Shown one piece after another: positions 15,138-23,925 of a stretch of 35,270 nt of DNA. The stretch comes from Myxococcales bacterium (GTDB lineage: Bacteria > Myxococcota_A > Polyangia > Polyangiales > Ga0077539): positions 1-35,270 of the forward strand of contig JAUSAZ010000143.1 of NCBI GenBank assembly GCA_030652255.1. Direction: 5' to 3'. A model generated the notes under the pieces. The model worked only from the letters and a program-made list of their open reading frames with translations, had not been told where the DNA came from and made no database searches. The position numbers and the translations under genes were made by a program. Positions within the stretch are counted from its first letter, which is position 1. Each line of letters begins with the position of its first letter.

Positions 15138-16445
15138 TCACGCGGCTCCGAACACCAGGTGCTGCGCGAGGAGGCGGCGCCTCTGGCGCGTCGGAGCGTC
15201 GTCCACCCCCGCGACGGCGTCCTTGAGGGCGCGCAGGGAGACCGGGCGAAGGACCACCGACGCGCGCCCCCACCCCTCGAGGGGGCCGCGGAGCTCGATC
15301 CTGGCGTCCCGCGCGGCCACGTCCGCGGTCGGGTAGAGGATGGTCGCGCTTGCTCCGACGCCCTGGCTGAGCGCGTAGATCGAGAGCTGGTAGAGCATCT
15401 CGCGCGGGAGGGTCCTCTCCCAGAGGTCGCGGTACTTCGCGTCCAGCAGCGCGACGAGGCGGTTGCCCGCGCGGATGGCGAAGTCCGGGCGTGGCGTCGG
15501 GGCTGCGCGTCGTCGCGGGTTGGCGCCGTGCGCGTAGCGCATCAGGCCGTGCAGCGAGTGCTCGTCCACCACCTCGTGGTCGGCGAGGTTCTCGCCGAGG
15601 AAGCGCGACAGGAGCGCCTGGAAGAAGCGGTTCATGTCGAACAGGAACCCGGGCAAGACCACCCCCTCGCGGGACTCGTCGAGCGACAGCAGGTGCCCCC
15701 GGTGCAGCGCCTCGATGAGGCGCAACGCGGGCCCGCACGCCCGGGTCAACCGGTCGAGGCCGCGGAGCGCCTCGGTGATCGCGCAGCCGTGGAGCTCGAC
15801 GCTCGAGACGCGGTCGCCGAGCCGCGCGGCGAGTCGGAGCAGGCGCACGCGGAGCGCCGGCGTCGCCGTCAGGCCTGCGGCGTGGCGCAGGCCCGCGAGG
15901 AGGACCCGGTGGAGCGCCCAGTCCTCGCTCCGCACATGGTGCTCGCAGGGGAGAGTGCCCGGTGCAGAGGCGAGCGAGGCGAGCGCGTTCATGTCGATGC
16001 GGCCCCGGGGGCTCGCGAGGTCCTCGCGGCGCGGCCGGTATCGGCGCGGCAGGCCGCGCTGCAACAGCCCATCCACTTCGTCGTGAAGCATCTCGATCAT
16101 CAGGTCCTGCAGGAGCACGCCCTGCGTCTCGAAGAGGGCGTCCCCGCCGCGCGCCACGTTGCGGAGCCCGTAGGCGTACGGGAAGAGGGCGAGCAGCGTC
16201 TCCGCATCGAGCTTTGGCGTGATCGTGAGGGTGAGGTCGCCCAGGCGGACCCGGCCCACGAAGGACGACGAGCGCACCTCGAGGCCGTGACGAACCTCTC
16301 GCACGTCGAGCATCCGCCGGGCGCCGAGCAGCCCAGCAAGCTCCGCCCCGGCGCGGTCGAGCGTGCGCCCCCGGAGCGGGTCGTCCGCACCGACCCCCGG
16401 CGACCTCGTCTCCCACTCGCGCAGGAGCACATGGCCCGCCGTCAC
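15138..16445 (-). CDS. mcrC: McrC-type nuclease subunit of a type IV restriction system
   Basis: The product has 435 residues. The start chosen is GTG 16443-16445, which overlaps the mcrB stop by GTGA. The N-terminal half matches McrC: SSFVGRVRLGDLTLTITPKL, ALFPYAYGLRNV, LLQDLMIEMLHDEVDGLLQR and the PRGRIDM turn. The C-terminal nuclease carries a PD-(D/E)xK core: Pro320-Asp321-Phe, then Asp335-Ala-Lys337 (LLDAKYRDLW), followed by YQLSIYAL. McrC joins the McrB ring, stimulates its GTPase and cuts DNA bearing modified cytosines. All catalytic residues are present, so I expect an active enzyme. It ends 49 bases from the convergent lipoprotein gene. Confidence 0.93.
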   Translation of the reverse strand: MTAGHVLLREWETRSPGVGADDPLRGRTLDRAGAELAGLLGARRMLDVREVRHGLEVRSSSFVGRVRLGDLTLTITPKLDAETLLALFPYAYGLRNVARGGDALFETQGVLLQDLMIEMLHDEVDGLLQRGLPRRYRPRREDLASPRGRIDMNALASLASAPGTLPCEHHVRSEDWALHRVLLAGLRHAAGLTATPALRVRLLRLAARLGDRVSSVELHGCAITEALRGLDRLTRACGPALRLIEALHRGHLLSLDESREGVVLPGFLFDMNRFFQALLSRFLGENLADHEVVDEHSLHGLMRYAHGANPRRRAAPTPRPDFAIRAGNRLVALLDAKYRDLWERTLPREMLYQLSIYALSQGVGASATILYPTADVAARDARIELRGPLEGWGRASVVLRPVSLRALKDAVAGVDDAPTRQRRRLLAQHLVFGAA

Positions 16446-18730
16446 GCGTCCCCCTCGCCGTCGTCCGTCTCTTCGGTCTCTTGCGGGTTGTCGTGCGCGA
16501 GGGCCTGCGGCGACGCGGTGATCTCCGGGCAGGGCTGCAGGAGCGCGCGCACCAGGTCGTCGGCGCGCGCCGGCGAGAAGAGCGTGTCGTCGATGCGCTG
16601 ACGGTCGCGCAGCACGAGCGTCGCGCCCAGGATCCGCTCGAGCGCGGCGTAGTCCTCGTAGCAGTACTCCTCGAGCAGCGGGACGATGTCGTCGCGCAGC
16701 ACCTGGGCGAGGTGCCCCAGGTCCCCGACGGGGCGCTGGGCGTGCAGCAGGTAGGCGTGGCCGACCTGCAGGTTGCGCGCGTCTCGCCCGACGTGCCGCA
16801 GGATGCGGGCGTTGAGCGCATCGAGCCACGGCCCGAGGGGAATGCCCGCGACCACCGCGTCGCCGAGCGCGGCCGAGTCCGGCATGCACTCGACGAAGCC
16901 GAAGCGCCGGCGGAGTGCAGTGTCGAGCAGGGCGATCGAGCGGTCGGCGGTGTTCATCGTGCCGATCACGAACACGTTCGGCGGCACCGCGAAGCGCTCC
17001 CCGCTGACCGGGAGCACGACCGCGTCTCCCCTTCTCCCCTTCTCCAGGACCATCAGGAGCTCGCCGAAGATGCGCGGGATGTCGCCGCGGTTGATCTCGT
17101 CGATGAGGAGGTAGAAGGGCCTGGTAGGTTGCGCTTGCGCGCGAGCGCAGAGTCGCTTGAACACGCCGTCGCGGCGCTGGAAGGCGAGGGCTCCGTCGCT
17201 CAAGCGCGGGCGGTAGCCTTCCAGGAAGTCCTCGTAGCCGTAGGCGGGGTGGAAGCAACACGTCTCGATGGCGCCGGGCTCCGTGGGGCCGCCGAGGACC
17301 TCGCGCCGCTGGCTCTCGGTGAGCCTCTCAAACGGCTGGGCGAACCAATCCCGGGCGGCGAGCTCCCGCGCCGCCCTTTCCGCGTGGTGGGTCTTCCCGG
17401 TGCCGGGCGGGCCGTACAGGATCACCTGACCCTTCCGGGCGAGCACCGCCTGAACTCGGGCGGTCGTCGGATCCAAGGCGGGGAGAGCCATCGACACAGG
17501 CGGGACCGAAACGCCCGGCGGGGCGACCGGCGCCCGCGGCGCGCGGAGACGGCGCTCGACGGCCAGGAGGTTCGCCGACGACTTCTTCAACTCGATCAGG
17601 GTCGTGCGCAGCCCCTCGGTTTCGGGGAACTTCCATTCGCCGATGTCCAGCCACTCGACGGCGCGGTGGTGGGCGTACGCCGCGCTCGCGTCGAACCCGT
17701 AGTCGCCGGTCACCCGCCCGATCGCGAGGTTCGTCTCGCCGTCCGCGGCCACCACCAGGTCTCCCGGGGCGACGTCATGGACGAGGCGGAAGAGATAGTT
17801 GGCCACGCGCCCGGCACTCGCCGCACGCGTCTTCCAGAACGCCTCCACGCGCCCCCGCAGCGCCTCTCGGGCCGCCTGCGTGTGCTCGAGCAGGGATTGG
17901 TCGCCGAGCTCGGACCAGCCGATGGCTGCGCGCCCCCGGTCGCGCATCGCCGGCCACTCGCCGCGGGGCGCGTCGTCGTTGCCCGTGCCGACGCGCCAGT
18001 ACCGGTGCGGTACGCCGTGCGCCGCGTTGAGCGCCGTCGCGAGGCTCGTCACCGGGACGCCGAGCTCGCGGGCCGCCGCGACGAAGCCCTCGGCGGCCAC
18101 GTACCGACCCGCGCGCGCCGGGGGCGCCAGGAGCATCTTGATGAGGTGGAACCGCTGGTAGATCGGCGCGTGGTAGTCGTCGAGCACCGTCGGCGCGAGC
18201 AGGCTGAAGTACTTGTGGCCCCACGCGAGCTCGGCGACGTCAGGGGCGACGCGCTCCATGCTCGTCTGCAGGGCGCCGTAGGAGACGCCGTTGGCGTCGG
18301 CCGAGAGCGCATCGAGCACGGCCGCCCCGGCGACCAGCTGGTCGCGGTGTCGGCGCGCCATCGTCACGGCTTCGTCGATCGAGAGTTCTCGCTGCGCCGT
18401 CGGGTGTCCGGTCATCCACGCGCCGGTCTCGCGGCGACGGTAGAGGCCGAACTTCAGCGCGCTGCCGCCCGCGATGCTGCCGAAGATCGCGGGCATCTCG
18501 TCGTCGTTCTTGAACTCCAACCAGTAGACGAGGCTGGAGAGGTTGCTCGTGTTGTGGAGCGTCTCGAGCAACGTGGGACCGTCGAGGGAGCGCAGCACCT
18601 CGGGGCCGAAGCGCGCCCGGAACGTCGCGTAGTAGCGGTCGAGTTCGGCCTTCGGCCGGAGTCTCCCCTCCGCTGAGAGCTGCTCGATGAGGGTCTTGAG
18701 CTGGTGCGCGACGACCGGGTCGAGGGACAT
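16442..18730 (-). CDS. mcrB: McrB-type GTP-dependent AAA+ restriction subunit
   Basis: The product has 762 residues. Residues 1-260 are a helical N-terminal domain typical of long McrB proteins. About 268-365 resemble an EVE/PUA-like modified-base reader (AAIGWSELGD, APGDLVVAADGETNLAIGRV, TGDYGF). The AAA+ motor follows: Walker A GPPGTGKT (440-447), Walker B YLLIDEINRGD (540-550), the McrB signature MNTADRS (592-598) and RRRF (607-610). McrB forms rings that move on DNA using GTP and recruit McrC. The gene lies first in the pair and its stop overlaps the mcrC start. The reader domain implies recognition of modified DNA; which base cannot be told from sequence. Confidence 0.95.
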   Translation of the reverse strand: MSLDPVVAHQLKTLIEQLSAEGRLRPKAELDRYYATFRARFGPEVLRSLDGPTLLETLHNTSNLSSLVYWLEFKNDDEMPAIFGSIAGGSALKFGLYRRRETGAWMTGHPTAQRELSIDEAVTMARRHRDQLVAGAAVLDALSADANGVSYGALQTSMERVAPDVAELAWGHKYFSLLAPTVLDDYHAPIYQRFHLIKMLLAPPARAGRYVAAEGFVAAARELGVPVTSLATALNAAHGVPHRYWRVGTGNDDAPRGEWPAMRDRGRAAIGWSELGDQSLLEHTQAAREALRGRVEAFWKTRAASAGRVANYLFRLVHDVAPGDLVVAADGETNLAIGRVTGDYGFDASAAYAHHRAVEWLDIGEWKFPETEGLRTTLIELKKSSANLLAVERRLRAPRAPVAPPGVSVPPVSMALPALDPTTARVQAVLARKGQVILYGPPGTGKTHHAERAARELAARDWFAQPFERLTESQRREVLGGPTEPGAIETCCFHPAYGYEDFLEGYRPRLSDGALAFQRRDGVFKRLCARAQAQPTRPFYLLIDEINRGDIPRIFGELLMVLEKGRRGDAVVLPVSGERFAVPPNVFVIGTMNTADRSIALLDTALRRRFGFVECMPDSAALGDAVVAGIPLGPWLDALNARILRHVGRDARNLQVGHAYLLHAQRPVGDLGHLAQVLRDDIVPLLEEYCYEDYAALERILGATLVLRDRQRIDDTLFSPARADDLVRALLQPCPEITASPQALAHDNPQETEETDDGEGDA

Positions 18731-18962
18731 GGTCCCATCGTAGATGGGCGCCGACCTCGGCAGGATGCAGAACCAACCCCGCGGCGCCCCGGAACCGCGG
18801 CGGTCCTCACGCCGTACTCATGACCCAATGCCTTCTGTGGCGTGCCGCGCAAACTGCGCTACCACGACCTGACGGGTGCGGGGCGGAGTGCGCCCGCATC
18901 TACCCCCACACTGCTGGTCCGATTCACTCGGGCCGAACCGTTCACCCAGTACGGAGAGCGCC

Positions 18963-20039
18963 ATGACGCGACGTCTGCAACTGCTCGCTCCGCTCGGACT
19001 TCTCCTCGCGTCGTCTCTCGGCGGCACGGCGGGCTGTGCCGCCGAGTCCACGACGACGGACGGGGTCGCTCCTGCCAGCCCTTCCCCGGTGGCGCAGAAC
19101 TCGGATGCGAGTCTCGTCGTGGACGTCGCCGAGCCGGGTCACCTTGTGGGCCACTACCGGCGGGGCGACCTGAGCCTGCGCTTCGAGGCGAAGCGGGGCG
19201 CGGCGACTCCGGCCGCCGTGCGGGAGTCCGACCCCGACGCCCCGGCGTACGAGATCGACGCGAGGTTCGTCTCCGCATCCGGGGAGGCCTTCTCGGTGCG
19301 GGTGGGCGGCCACACGTTCGCGGACGCCGACTGGATCGCGGAGTCGAACGTCGAGCGCGCGGACCCCGACGCGGGCCGTCGGCGCGAGGAGTTCCTGGCC
19401 GCGTCGGAGGTCGCCATCGGGCTCGGCGCGTTGTCGCTGAGCCCGGAGGTCGCCCCGGAGGTCGAGGCCCTGGTGGCTCTGGGCCGCGCGGTTCCGCCGT
19501 TGCAGGACGACCCGAGCCGTCACCTCCCCGCGACCTCCCCGTCCCCCGGGACTTCGAGCGTGGCATCGGCCATCACCTCTTCCGCCTACACGCATCGCTT
19601 CGAGATCTGGACGAAGCCGGTGCGGTACCGCGGCATCACCACCTGGTACGATCATTCCAGCACCCGGACGCTGTCCCAGTCCGCCGGCGGGAGCACGGTC
19701 TCATCCCGCATCACCTGCAACCACGGCACCTGTGCGGCGGCGAGCACCATGACCTTGAAGTGCGCCTCGTCGTACAGCGGCCGGGCCTCGGCGCTGCCGA
19801 ACATGCCCCAGTGCCCGACGACCCAGGTCGGTGAGAACTACTCCTCGTACGGCTGCTGCGCGTCCGCCTACTCCCTCTGGGGCGACGGCGGACACCTCTG
19901 CCACGACGACACGATGTTCCAGCGCGACATCGTCCGGGCTTGGACACGGACCATTCCCTACCCGAGCTTCTGCACGGACCAGACGTCGTCGTGGTACGCG
20001 CCGAGCTGCATCACCGGCAGCGGTGGCGGCGGTTGGTGA
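18963..20039 (+). CDS. secreted lipoprotein with Cys-rich C-terminal domain
   Basis: The product has 358 residues from ATG 18963, preceded by GGAGAG. The start gives a lipoprotein signal (LLASSLGGTAGCAAESTTTD). Residues 40-185 look beta-rich (LVGHYRRGDLSLRFEAKRGA). Residues 215-358 contain about ten Cys in a compact domain (SRITCNHGTCAAASTMTLKC, YGCCASAYS) ending SGGGGW. No enzymatic motif is recognised. It sits between mcrB and the AbiE-like pair but on the other strand, with its own 230-base upstream region, so it is probably a chromosomal gene beside which defence genes accumulated. Confidence 0.72.
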   Translation: MTRRLQLLAPLGLLLASSLGGTAGCAAESTTTDGVAPASPSPVAQNSDASLVVDVAEPGHLVGHYRRGDLSLRFEAKRGAATPAAVRESDPDAPAYEIDARFVSASGEAFSVRVGGHTFADADWIAESNVERADPDAGRRREEFLAASEVAIGLGALSLSPEVAPEVEALVALGRAVPPLQDDPSRHLPATSPSPGTSSVASAITSSAYTHRFEIWTKPVRYRGITTWYDHSSTRTLSQSAGGSTVSSRITCNHGTCAAASTMTLKCASSYSGRASALPNMPQCPTTQVGENYSSYGCCASAYSLWGDGGHLCHDDTMFQRDIVRAWTRTIPYPSFCTDQTSSWYAPSCITGSGGGGW

Positions 20040-20071
20040 GTGAGCACCTCGGGAGCCGGGACCGGTCGTTC

Positions 20072-20974
20072 TTACGACGACGCTCGACCTCCGAGGCGCT
20101 CGGCCAGCGGCTGGAGCGCATCGTCCAGGAGTCGTTGACCCGTCGCGCGAAGGTTCTCCAACGTGACATCCTTGCCGGCGAGCAACCCGACGTCCACGGC
20201 GTGTCGCGCTTGATCGAGGGCATCATCGTCCGCCAGCAGCTCTCGAAGTCCCGCGCCCGCGGAGAGGGCCAACTCGGGCGCCTCTTCGGGAAACCTCTCC
20301 CGAAGCGCCTCCTCCCAGCTCTGGACCCACGCCTCGATGCCGCTGCGGCTCGTGAGCCATGCGAGCGCGAGCACGCGTCCGAGATCCTTCGCGGATCGCA
20401 GCAAGGTCCGGTTCCCGATCTGGCCGCTCATCTTCCTCGTGCCGACTTCCGGGTGGGCCAGCAGGTTCGCGAGGGCCAGCATCTCGGGCGCCGCGTAGTG
20501 CAGACCGTTCTCCGCCTGCTTCCAGTCGCGTCCGGTCAGGCCGAGGTAGCGGAAGCTCGGGAGGCAGTACCAGCCGTCGCTCAGCTGGAACGGGATCCAC
20601 CTCACGGCTTCCTTCTGCCCGACGTCCGGGAAGGCGAGGAGCTCGATGAAATACGCTTCCGTGCTGGGCGGGTTCAGGCGGATCGCCCGCAGCGCCGTGT
20701 CCGGCTCGGGCTGCTCCCTGGGGCTGCAATCGTCCCTACGCCTCCAGCCGTCCGAGAGCAGCTGGGTCGCGATGGCCTGGCACTCCATCAAGGCGCCGGC
20801 CGGGTGGATCACGCAGTCGGCGTCCTTGGTGGCGATGCCGTCGCGGTGGATGGTGTCGCGGAAGTGGTAGGCGGCCGCGAGGCTGCCGACCACGAGGACG
20901 TGGGGCCGGAGCTCGCCGGGCAGATCGTGGGCGATCATCTCGAAGAGCATCCGGGGGTCGAGGCGTTCAGACAT
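20072..20974 (-). CDS. AbiEii-like nucleotidyltransferase (probable toxin)
   Basis: The product has 300 residues from ATG 20972-20974, overlapping the upstream antitoxin-like gene by 8 bases. The nucleotidyltransferase core is visible at residues 27-55: LVVGSLAAAYHF followed by ATKDADCVI, that is GS...DxD, the metal-binding pair of the polymerase-beta fold. Later, MLALANLLAHPEVG and RSAKDLGRVLALAW resemble the Lys/Asp-containing helices of AbiEii proteins. These toxins add nucleotides to an RNA target and stop growth during phage infection. The partner upstream and overlapping arrangement match AbiE. The sequence is divergent from classical AbiEii, so another MNT-type role is possible. Confidence 0.7.
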   Translation of the reverse strand: MSERLDPRMLFEMIAHDLPGELRPHVLVVGSLAAAYHFRDTIHRDGIATKDADCVIHPAGALMECQAIATQLLSDGWRRRDDCSPREQPEPDTALRAIRLNPPSTEAYFIELLAFPDVGQKEAVRWIPFQLSDGWYCLPSFRYLGLTGRDWKQAENGLHYAAPEMLALANLLAHPEVGTRKMSGQIGNRTLLRSAKDLGRVLALAWLTSRSGIEAWVQSWEEALRERFPEEAPELALSAGAGLRELLADDDALDQARHAVDVGLLAGKDVTLENLRATGQRLLDDALQPLAERLGGRASS

Positions 20975-22151
20975 GGTCGTCCCTCTTGCGTCGCAGCGTC
21001 TGCACGAAGTCGTCGGCCTGCTCGGTGAGCCGAAGGTCGTAGAGGTCCAAGAGGACTTCCGCCGGGCTCGTTATCGGGTAGGACTCCCTCGGCGAGGGTG
21101 GCCCGTCCGGCGCGGTGCGCCGGCGGTGGTGAACGACGAGAACCGGCGACCGCTCCTGGGGGTTCGCCGGGCGCAGCGCCGGGTCGAGGCGGGCGACCCA
21201 CGACGAGGCGTCGCGCTCCAGGGTGGTCACGTCCACGCGCGGGAGGCCGTTCAGATCGAAGGCCGGCACGTAGTGCCGCGCGGCGGCGACCCCGCCGACC
21301 GCGACGGACTCCGGCGCCTTCACGCCGACCCGCCGGAGGAGGTCCTCCGGGTCCGGGCGACGCCCCGAGCCATCGACGTAGCGCACCGTGCTGCGGAGGT
21401 GATCCGCCAGCACGAGGATCTCACCCAGGGAGCCGCGCGGCAGCGAGCGGAGGCCCGCCCGGCGCGCGCTGGTCCGGCTCACTTCGTTGCGGTCCTCCAG
21501 GTGCCGAACCGTCGCCGCGACGGTCGGGGTGCTGCACCGCGAACGGCGGGCGATCTCGCTCATCAGGAGCGGTGCCTCGCGCCCGAGCCACGCGTCGAGG
21601 AGGACCATCCAGACGTCGAACGCCTTCTCCGTCCAGGTCATCGTCTGGAGCGCGCGGCGCTTGGTCCGGGCGTCCGGGTCGAGGGAGGCCAGCGCGCATT
21701 GCGCCAACCACCCGAGCTCCCCGTCGTGCTGGGGGACGGTCACCGCGCCCTCGGCCGCGACGGCGACGAGCGCCAGGCGCTCTGGCAGGTCGGGGCGTAG
21801 CGCGTTCAACACGCGCTTCCACTCCTCCTCGATCCTTCCCAGGCCGATGCGCCCGACGTAGGCCACCAGGATCGCCCTCCTGAGCCCGGGCCCCAGGGGC
21901 GCCTCCCCGGGTCCAGGCCGGGCAGTGAGTTGCAGGGCGAGATGAATCGCGGCGGCGTGGAGGTCGCGAACGCCGTGGAGGGCGAACTTGAGCACCAGGG
22001 CCTGCAGCTTGTCACGGCCGAGGAAGTCGTAGCTCTCATCACGCCCCCCCCGGAAGGGCTGGTAGTGGTCGGAGACGGCTGAGGTGAAGGCGCCGAGTCG
22101 CACGCTCGGGGCGCGGTGCGGATCGAGGAGCTCAAGGAGGTGTTCGCCCAC
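20967..22151 (-). CDS. AbiEi-like HTH protein (probable antitoxin and autorepressor)
   Basis: The frame is 407 residues if begun at TTG 22190, but that codon lies inside a palindromic operator. I prefer GTG 22151 (394 residues), although no strong ribosome site is visible. Residues about 175-245 contain a winged-HTH: EKAFDVWMVLLDAWL, PLLMSEIARRSRCSTPTVAA, TVRHLEDRNEV. The C-terminal part (VAVGGVAAARHYVPAFDLNG, then SPAEVLLDLYDLRLTEQADD) matches AbiEi-type antitoxins. It is first in the pair and overlaps the nucleotidyltransferase, as AbiE antitoxin genes do. It is longer than most AbiEi proteins (about 200-300 residues); the extra N-terminal helical domain is unexplained. Confidence 0.7.
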   Translation of the reverse strand: MGEHLLELLDPHRAPSVRLGAFTSAVSDHYQPFRGGRDESYDFLGRDKLQALVLKFALHGVRDLHAAAIHLALQLTARPGPGEAPLGPGLRRAILVAYVGRIGLGRIEEEWKRVLNALRPDLPERLALVAVAAEGAVTVPQHDGELGWLAQCALASLDPDARTKRRALQTMTWTEKAFDVWMVLLDAWLGREAPLLMSEIARRSRCSTPTVAATVRHLEDRNEVSRTSARRAGLRSLPRGSLGEILVLADHLRSTVRYVDGSGRRPDPEDLLRRVGVKAPESVAVGGVAAARHYVPAFDLNGLPRVDVTTLERDASSWVARLDPALRPANPQERSPVLVVHHRRRTAPDGPPSPRESYPITSPAEVLLDLYDLRLTEQADDFVQTLRRKRDDHV

Positions 22152-22163
22152 AGCGCGAAGGAA

Positions 22164-22210
22164 AGTCGCAACTACCTTCAAAAGTTGCAACTACCTTTCG
22201 AGTTGCGACC
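22164..22210 (-). promoter_or_regulatory. three palindromic operator sites upstream of the AbiE-like pair
   Basis: AGTCGCAACT (22164), AGTTGCAACT (22183, a perfect palindrome) and AGTTGCGACC (22201) recur at 19- and 18-base spacing, each near-palindromic. AbiEi antitoxins are known to bind repeats in their own promoter, so autorepression is the natural reading. Confidence 0.6.
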
Positions 22211-22557
22211 TCCGATTGCTCCTAGGGTTGGCACCTTGGGCTCGGTCGTCCGATCAGAGACTTTGCCGTCGAGAACCTGTTCAAGCGCGGCGCTTGGCCG
22301 CCTACCGCGCGGAGGACCGGGATGCGGTCAACCGTGTCGTCGCGAAAGTCTGTAAGGCGGTCGAGGTCTTCGCGCGCTCCCGGCGCCTCACTACGCCGCC
22401 GGGGAGCGGTCCGCGCTGTCCCCGCGCGAAGGACAGCGCGGTCCTCTTCGTCCGCCTCGGCTGCGTCCACTGCGGACCGTTGCATGGCGGCCGCCCGTGG
22501 TCGGCCACGTTCGACTGGAGGGGCGTCTACGGGCACGGTTGAGCGCTGGTCAGCCGG
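22211..22557. other. non-coding gap, no convincing gene
   Basis: Short open stretches exist on both strands (one reads LAAYRAEDRDAVNRVVAKVC on plus) but none has a start, ribosome site or recognisable domain. Confidence 0.35.
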
Positions 22558-22710
22558 TCAGGCGAGGTCGCGCGCGATGGCCTCGAGGGCCTCCACACAG
22601 GCGCCGAAGCGCACCATCGCGCCGCGGTGGCGGTCGAGCGCGCGTCCCCACGCACCGTGGGGCGGCGCGAGGCCGCGATGTCGGGGATGATCCTCTCGGA
22701 ACGAAGCGTC
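22558..22710 (-). pseudogene. C-terminal fragment of an unknown protein
   Basis: Between two stops the minus strand reads DASFREDHPRHRGLAPPHGA and WGRALDRHRGAMVRFGACVE, ending ALEAIARDLA. The helical ending and normal composition suggest the last 50 residues of a gene whose 5' part is gone. It lies between the AbiE-like operators and the ietA promoter. No family is recognised. Confidence 0.3.
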
Positions 22711-22713
22711 TCA

Positions 22714-22763
22714 TGGACTAGATGGAGGAGATGCTTGACCGTTTAGTCCACATTGGATATGCT
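22714..22763 (+). promoter_or_regulatory. promoter with operator repeats for the IetAS-like operon
   Basis: TTGACC (22735-22740) and TATGCT (22758-22763) are 17 bases apart, the clearest sigma-70-type promoter in the window. TGGACTA (22714) and TAGTCCA (22744) form an inverted repeat that brackets the -35 element. TTTAGTCCAC recurs at 22742 and at 22817, inside the first codons. The repeats suggest a repressor site. Confidence 0.6.
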
Positions 22764-22796
22764 TCTTTTCAGCGTATAAATGCGGAAACGGGCTAG

Positions 22797-23909
22797 ATGT
22801 CAGACATCGAGAAAGATTTAGTCCACGTCGCGAGGCTCGCCCTGGAGGGGAGACGGCCCGACCTCGTTGCCGTCGTTCGGCGCTCCCTCCGGTCGCTGGC
22901 GGGGCGTCGGCCCGACTTGAAGGAGCAGATCAACGCGGTGCTGACCCTTGCGTCGGCCAGCCCCCCGACCCGCGAGGCCTCCAGGCTCCCCATCCCCGCG
23001 GACAACGACAGCCGCGCCGAGCTCATCCGCCGCGACGACCAGCCGGAGGTGGCGATCGAGCCGACGTGGCCCGCGACCGTCGAGAAGGCGCTCGGGGAGT
23101 TTCTGCTGGAGCGTGACCGGGAGGCGGAGCTGCGCGCGGCCGGCCTGTCCCCCGTCCGCTCGCTGCTCTTCATCGGCCCGCCCGGCGTCGGCAAGACGAT
23201 GGCGGGCCACTGGGTGGCCCAGCGCCTCGGGCGGTCGCTCCTCACGCTCGACCTGGCGGCCGTGATGAGCTCCTACCTGGGGCGCACGGGGCTCAACTTG
23301 AAGGTCGTGCTGGACTACGCACGGCACCAGCACGCGGTGCTGCTGCTCGACGAGTTCGACGCCATCGCCAAGCGCCGCAACGACGACGCGGAGGTCGGGG
23401 AGCTCAAGCGCCTCGTCACGGTGCTCCTCCAAGCCATCGACCAGTGGCCGAGCGACGGGGTGCTGCTGGCGGCGACCAACCACCCCGAGTTGCTCGACGC
23501 CGCCGTGTGGCGCCGCTTCGACCGGGTGATCGAGTTCCCGTGTCCGACCGTCCCGGAGATTCGGTCGTCCGTGGAGAGGCTCCTCGGCGCGCCAGCGGCC
23601 GAAGACCTCAGCGAGGTCCTCGACACCCTGGCCGCCCTCCTTGGCGGCCAGTCCTTCGCGGACGTCGCCCGGCAGGTGAACGCCGCGCGACGCGCGTCGG
23701 TGCTGCGGGGCATCCCGCTGAGCGAGGCGCTGACCGAGCTGACGAGCGAGCTGGTCCGCGCGGCGCCGCTGGAGCGAAAGCTACAGTTCGCCCGCGAACT
23801 CGAACGCCAGAAGCGCTCGCAGCGGACGATCTCCCAGATCACGGGGCTCTCCCGCGACACGATCCGAAAGCACCTGGGTAAGGGTGCCTCAACGGGCGGC
23901 CACAAGTAG
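22797..23909 (+). CDS. ietA: IetA-like AAA+ ATPase with C-terminal HTH
   Basis: The product has 370 residues. The AAA+ domain spans about 95-320: Walker A GPPGVGKT (127-134), Walker B VLLLDEFD (181-188), sensor-1 AATNHP (225-230) and the Arg pair of RRFDR (239-243). Residues about 338-362 (RQKRSQRTISQITGLSRDTI) form a helix-turn-helix that could bind the repeats around its promoter. It is followed 16 bases later by a subtilisin-like protease gene. An ATPase of this type paired with such a protease is the IetAS arrangement, known from plasmid incompatibility and listed among anti-phage systems. The ATP-binding residues are intact. Confidence 0.82.
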   Translation: MSDIEKDLVHVARLALEGRRPDLVAVVRRSLRSLAGRRPDLKEQINAVLTLASASPPTREASRLPIPADNDSRAELIRRDDQPEVAIEPTWPATVEKALGEFLLERDREAELRAAGLSPVRSLLFIGPPGVGKTMAGHWVAQRLGRSLLTLDLAAVMSSYLGRTGLNLKVVLDYARHQHAVLLLDEFDAIAKRRNDDAEVGELKRLVTVLLQAIDQWPSDGVLLAATNHPELLDAAVWRRFDRVIEFPCPTVPEIRSSVERLLGAPAAEDLSEVLDTLAALLGGQSFADVARQVNAARRASVLRGIPLSEALTELTSELVRAAPLERKLQFARELERQKRSQRTISQITGLSRDTIRKHLGKGASTGGHK

Positions 23910-23925
23910 GAAGGTTGAAGGGGCC

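Noticed and set aside
15138..17261. Extension of the McrC frame into mcrB (707 codons)
   Set aside because: The upstream part is Arg-rich nonsense; the GTG at 16445 overlapping the mcrB stop is the sensible start.
16481..18676. 731-codon plus-strand open frame
   Set aside because: Antisense shadow of mcrB, which has all its catalytic motifs.
20967..22190. TTG 22190 as the antitoxin start
   Set aside because: The codon lies inside a palindromic operator box and no ribosome site precedes it.
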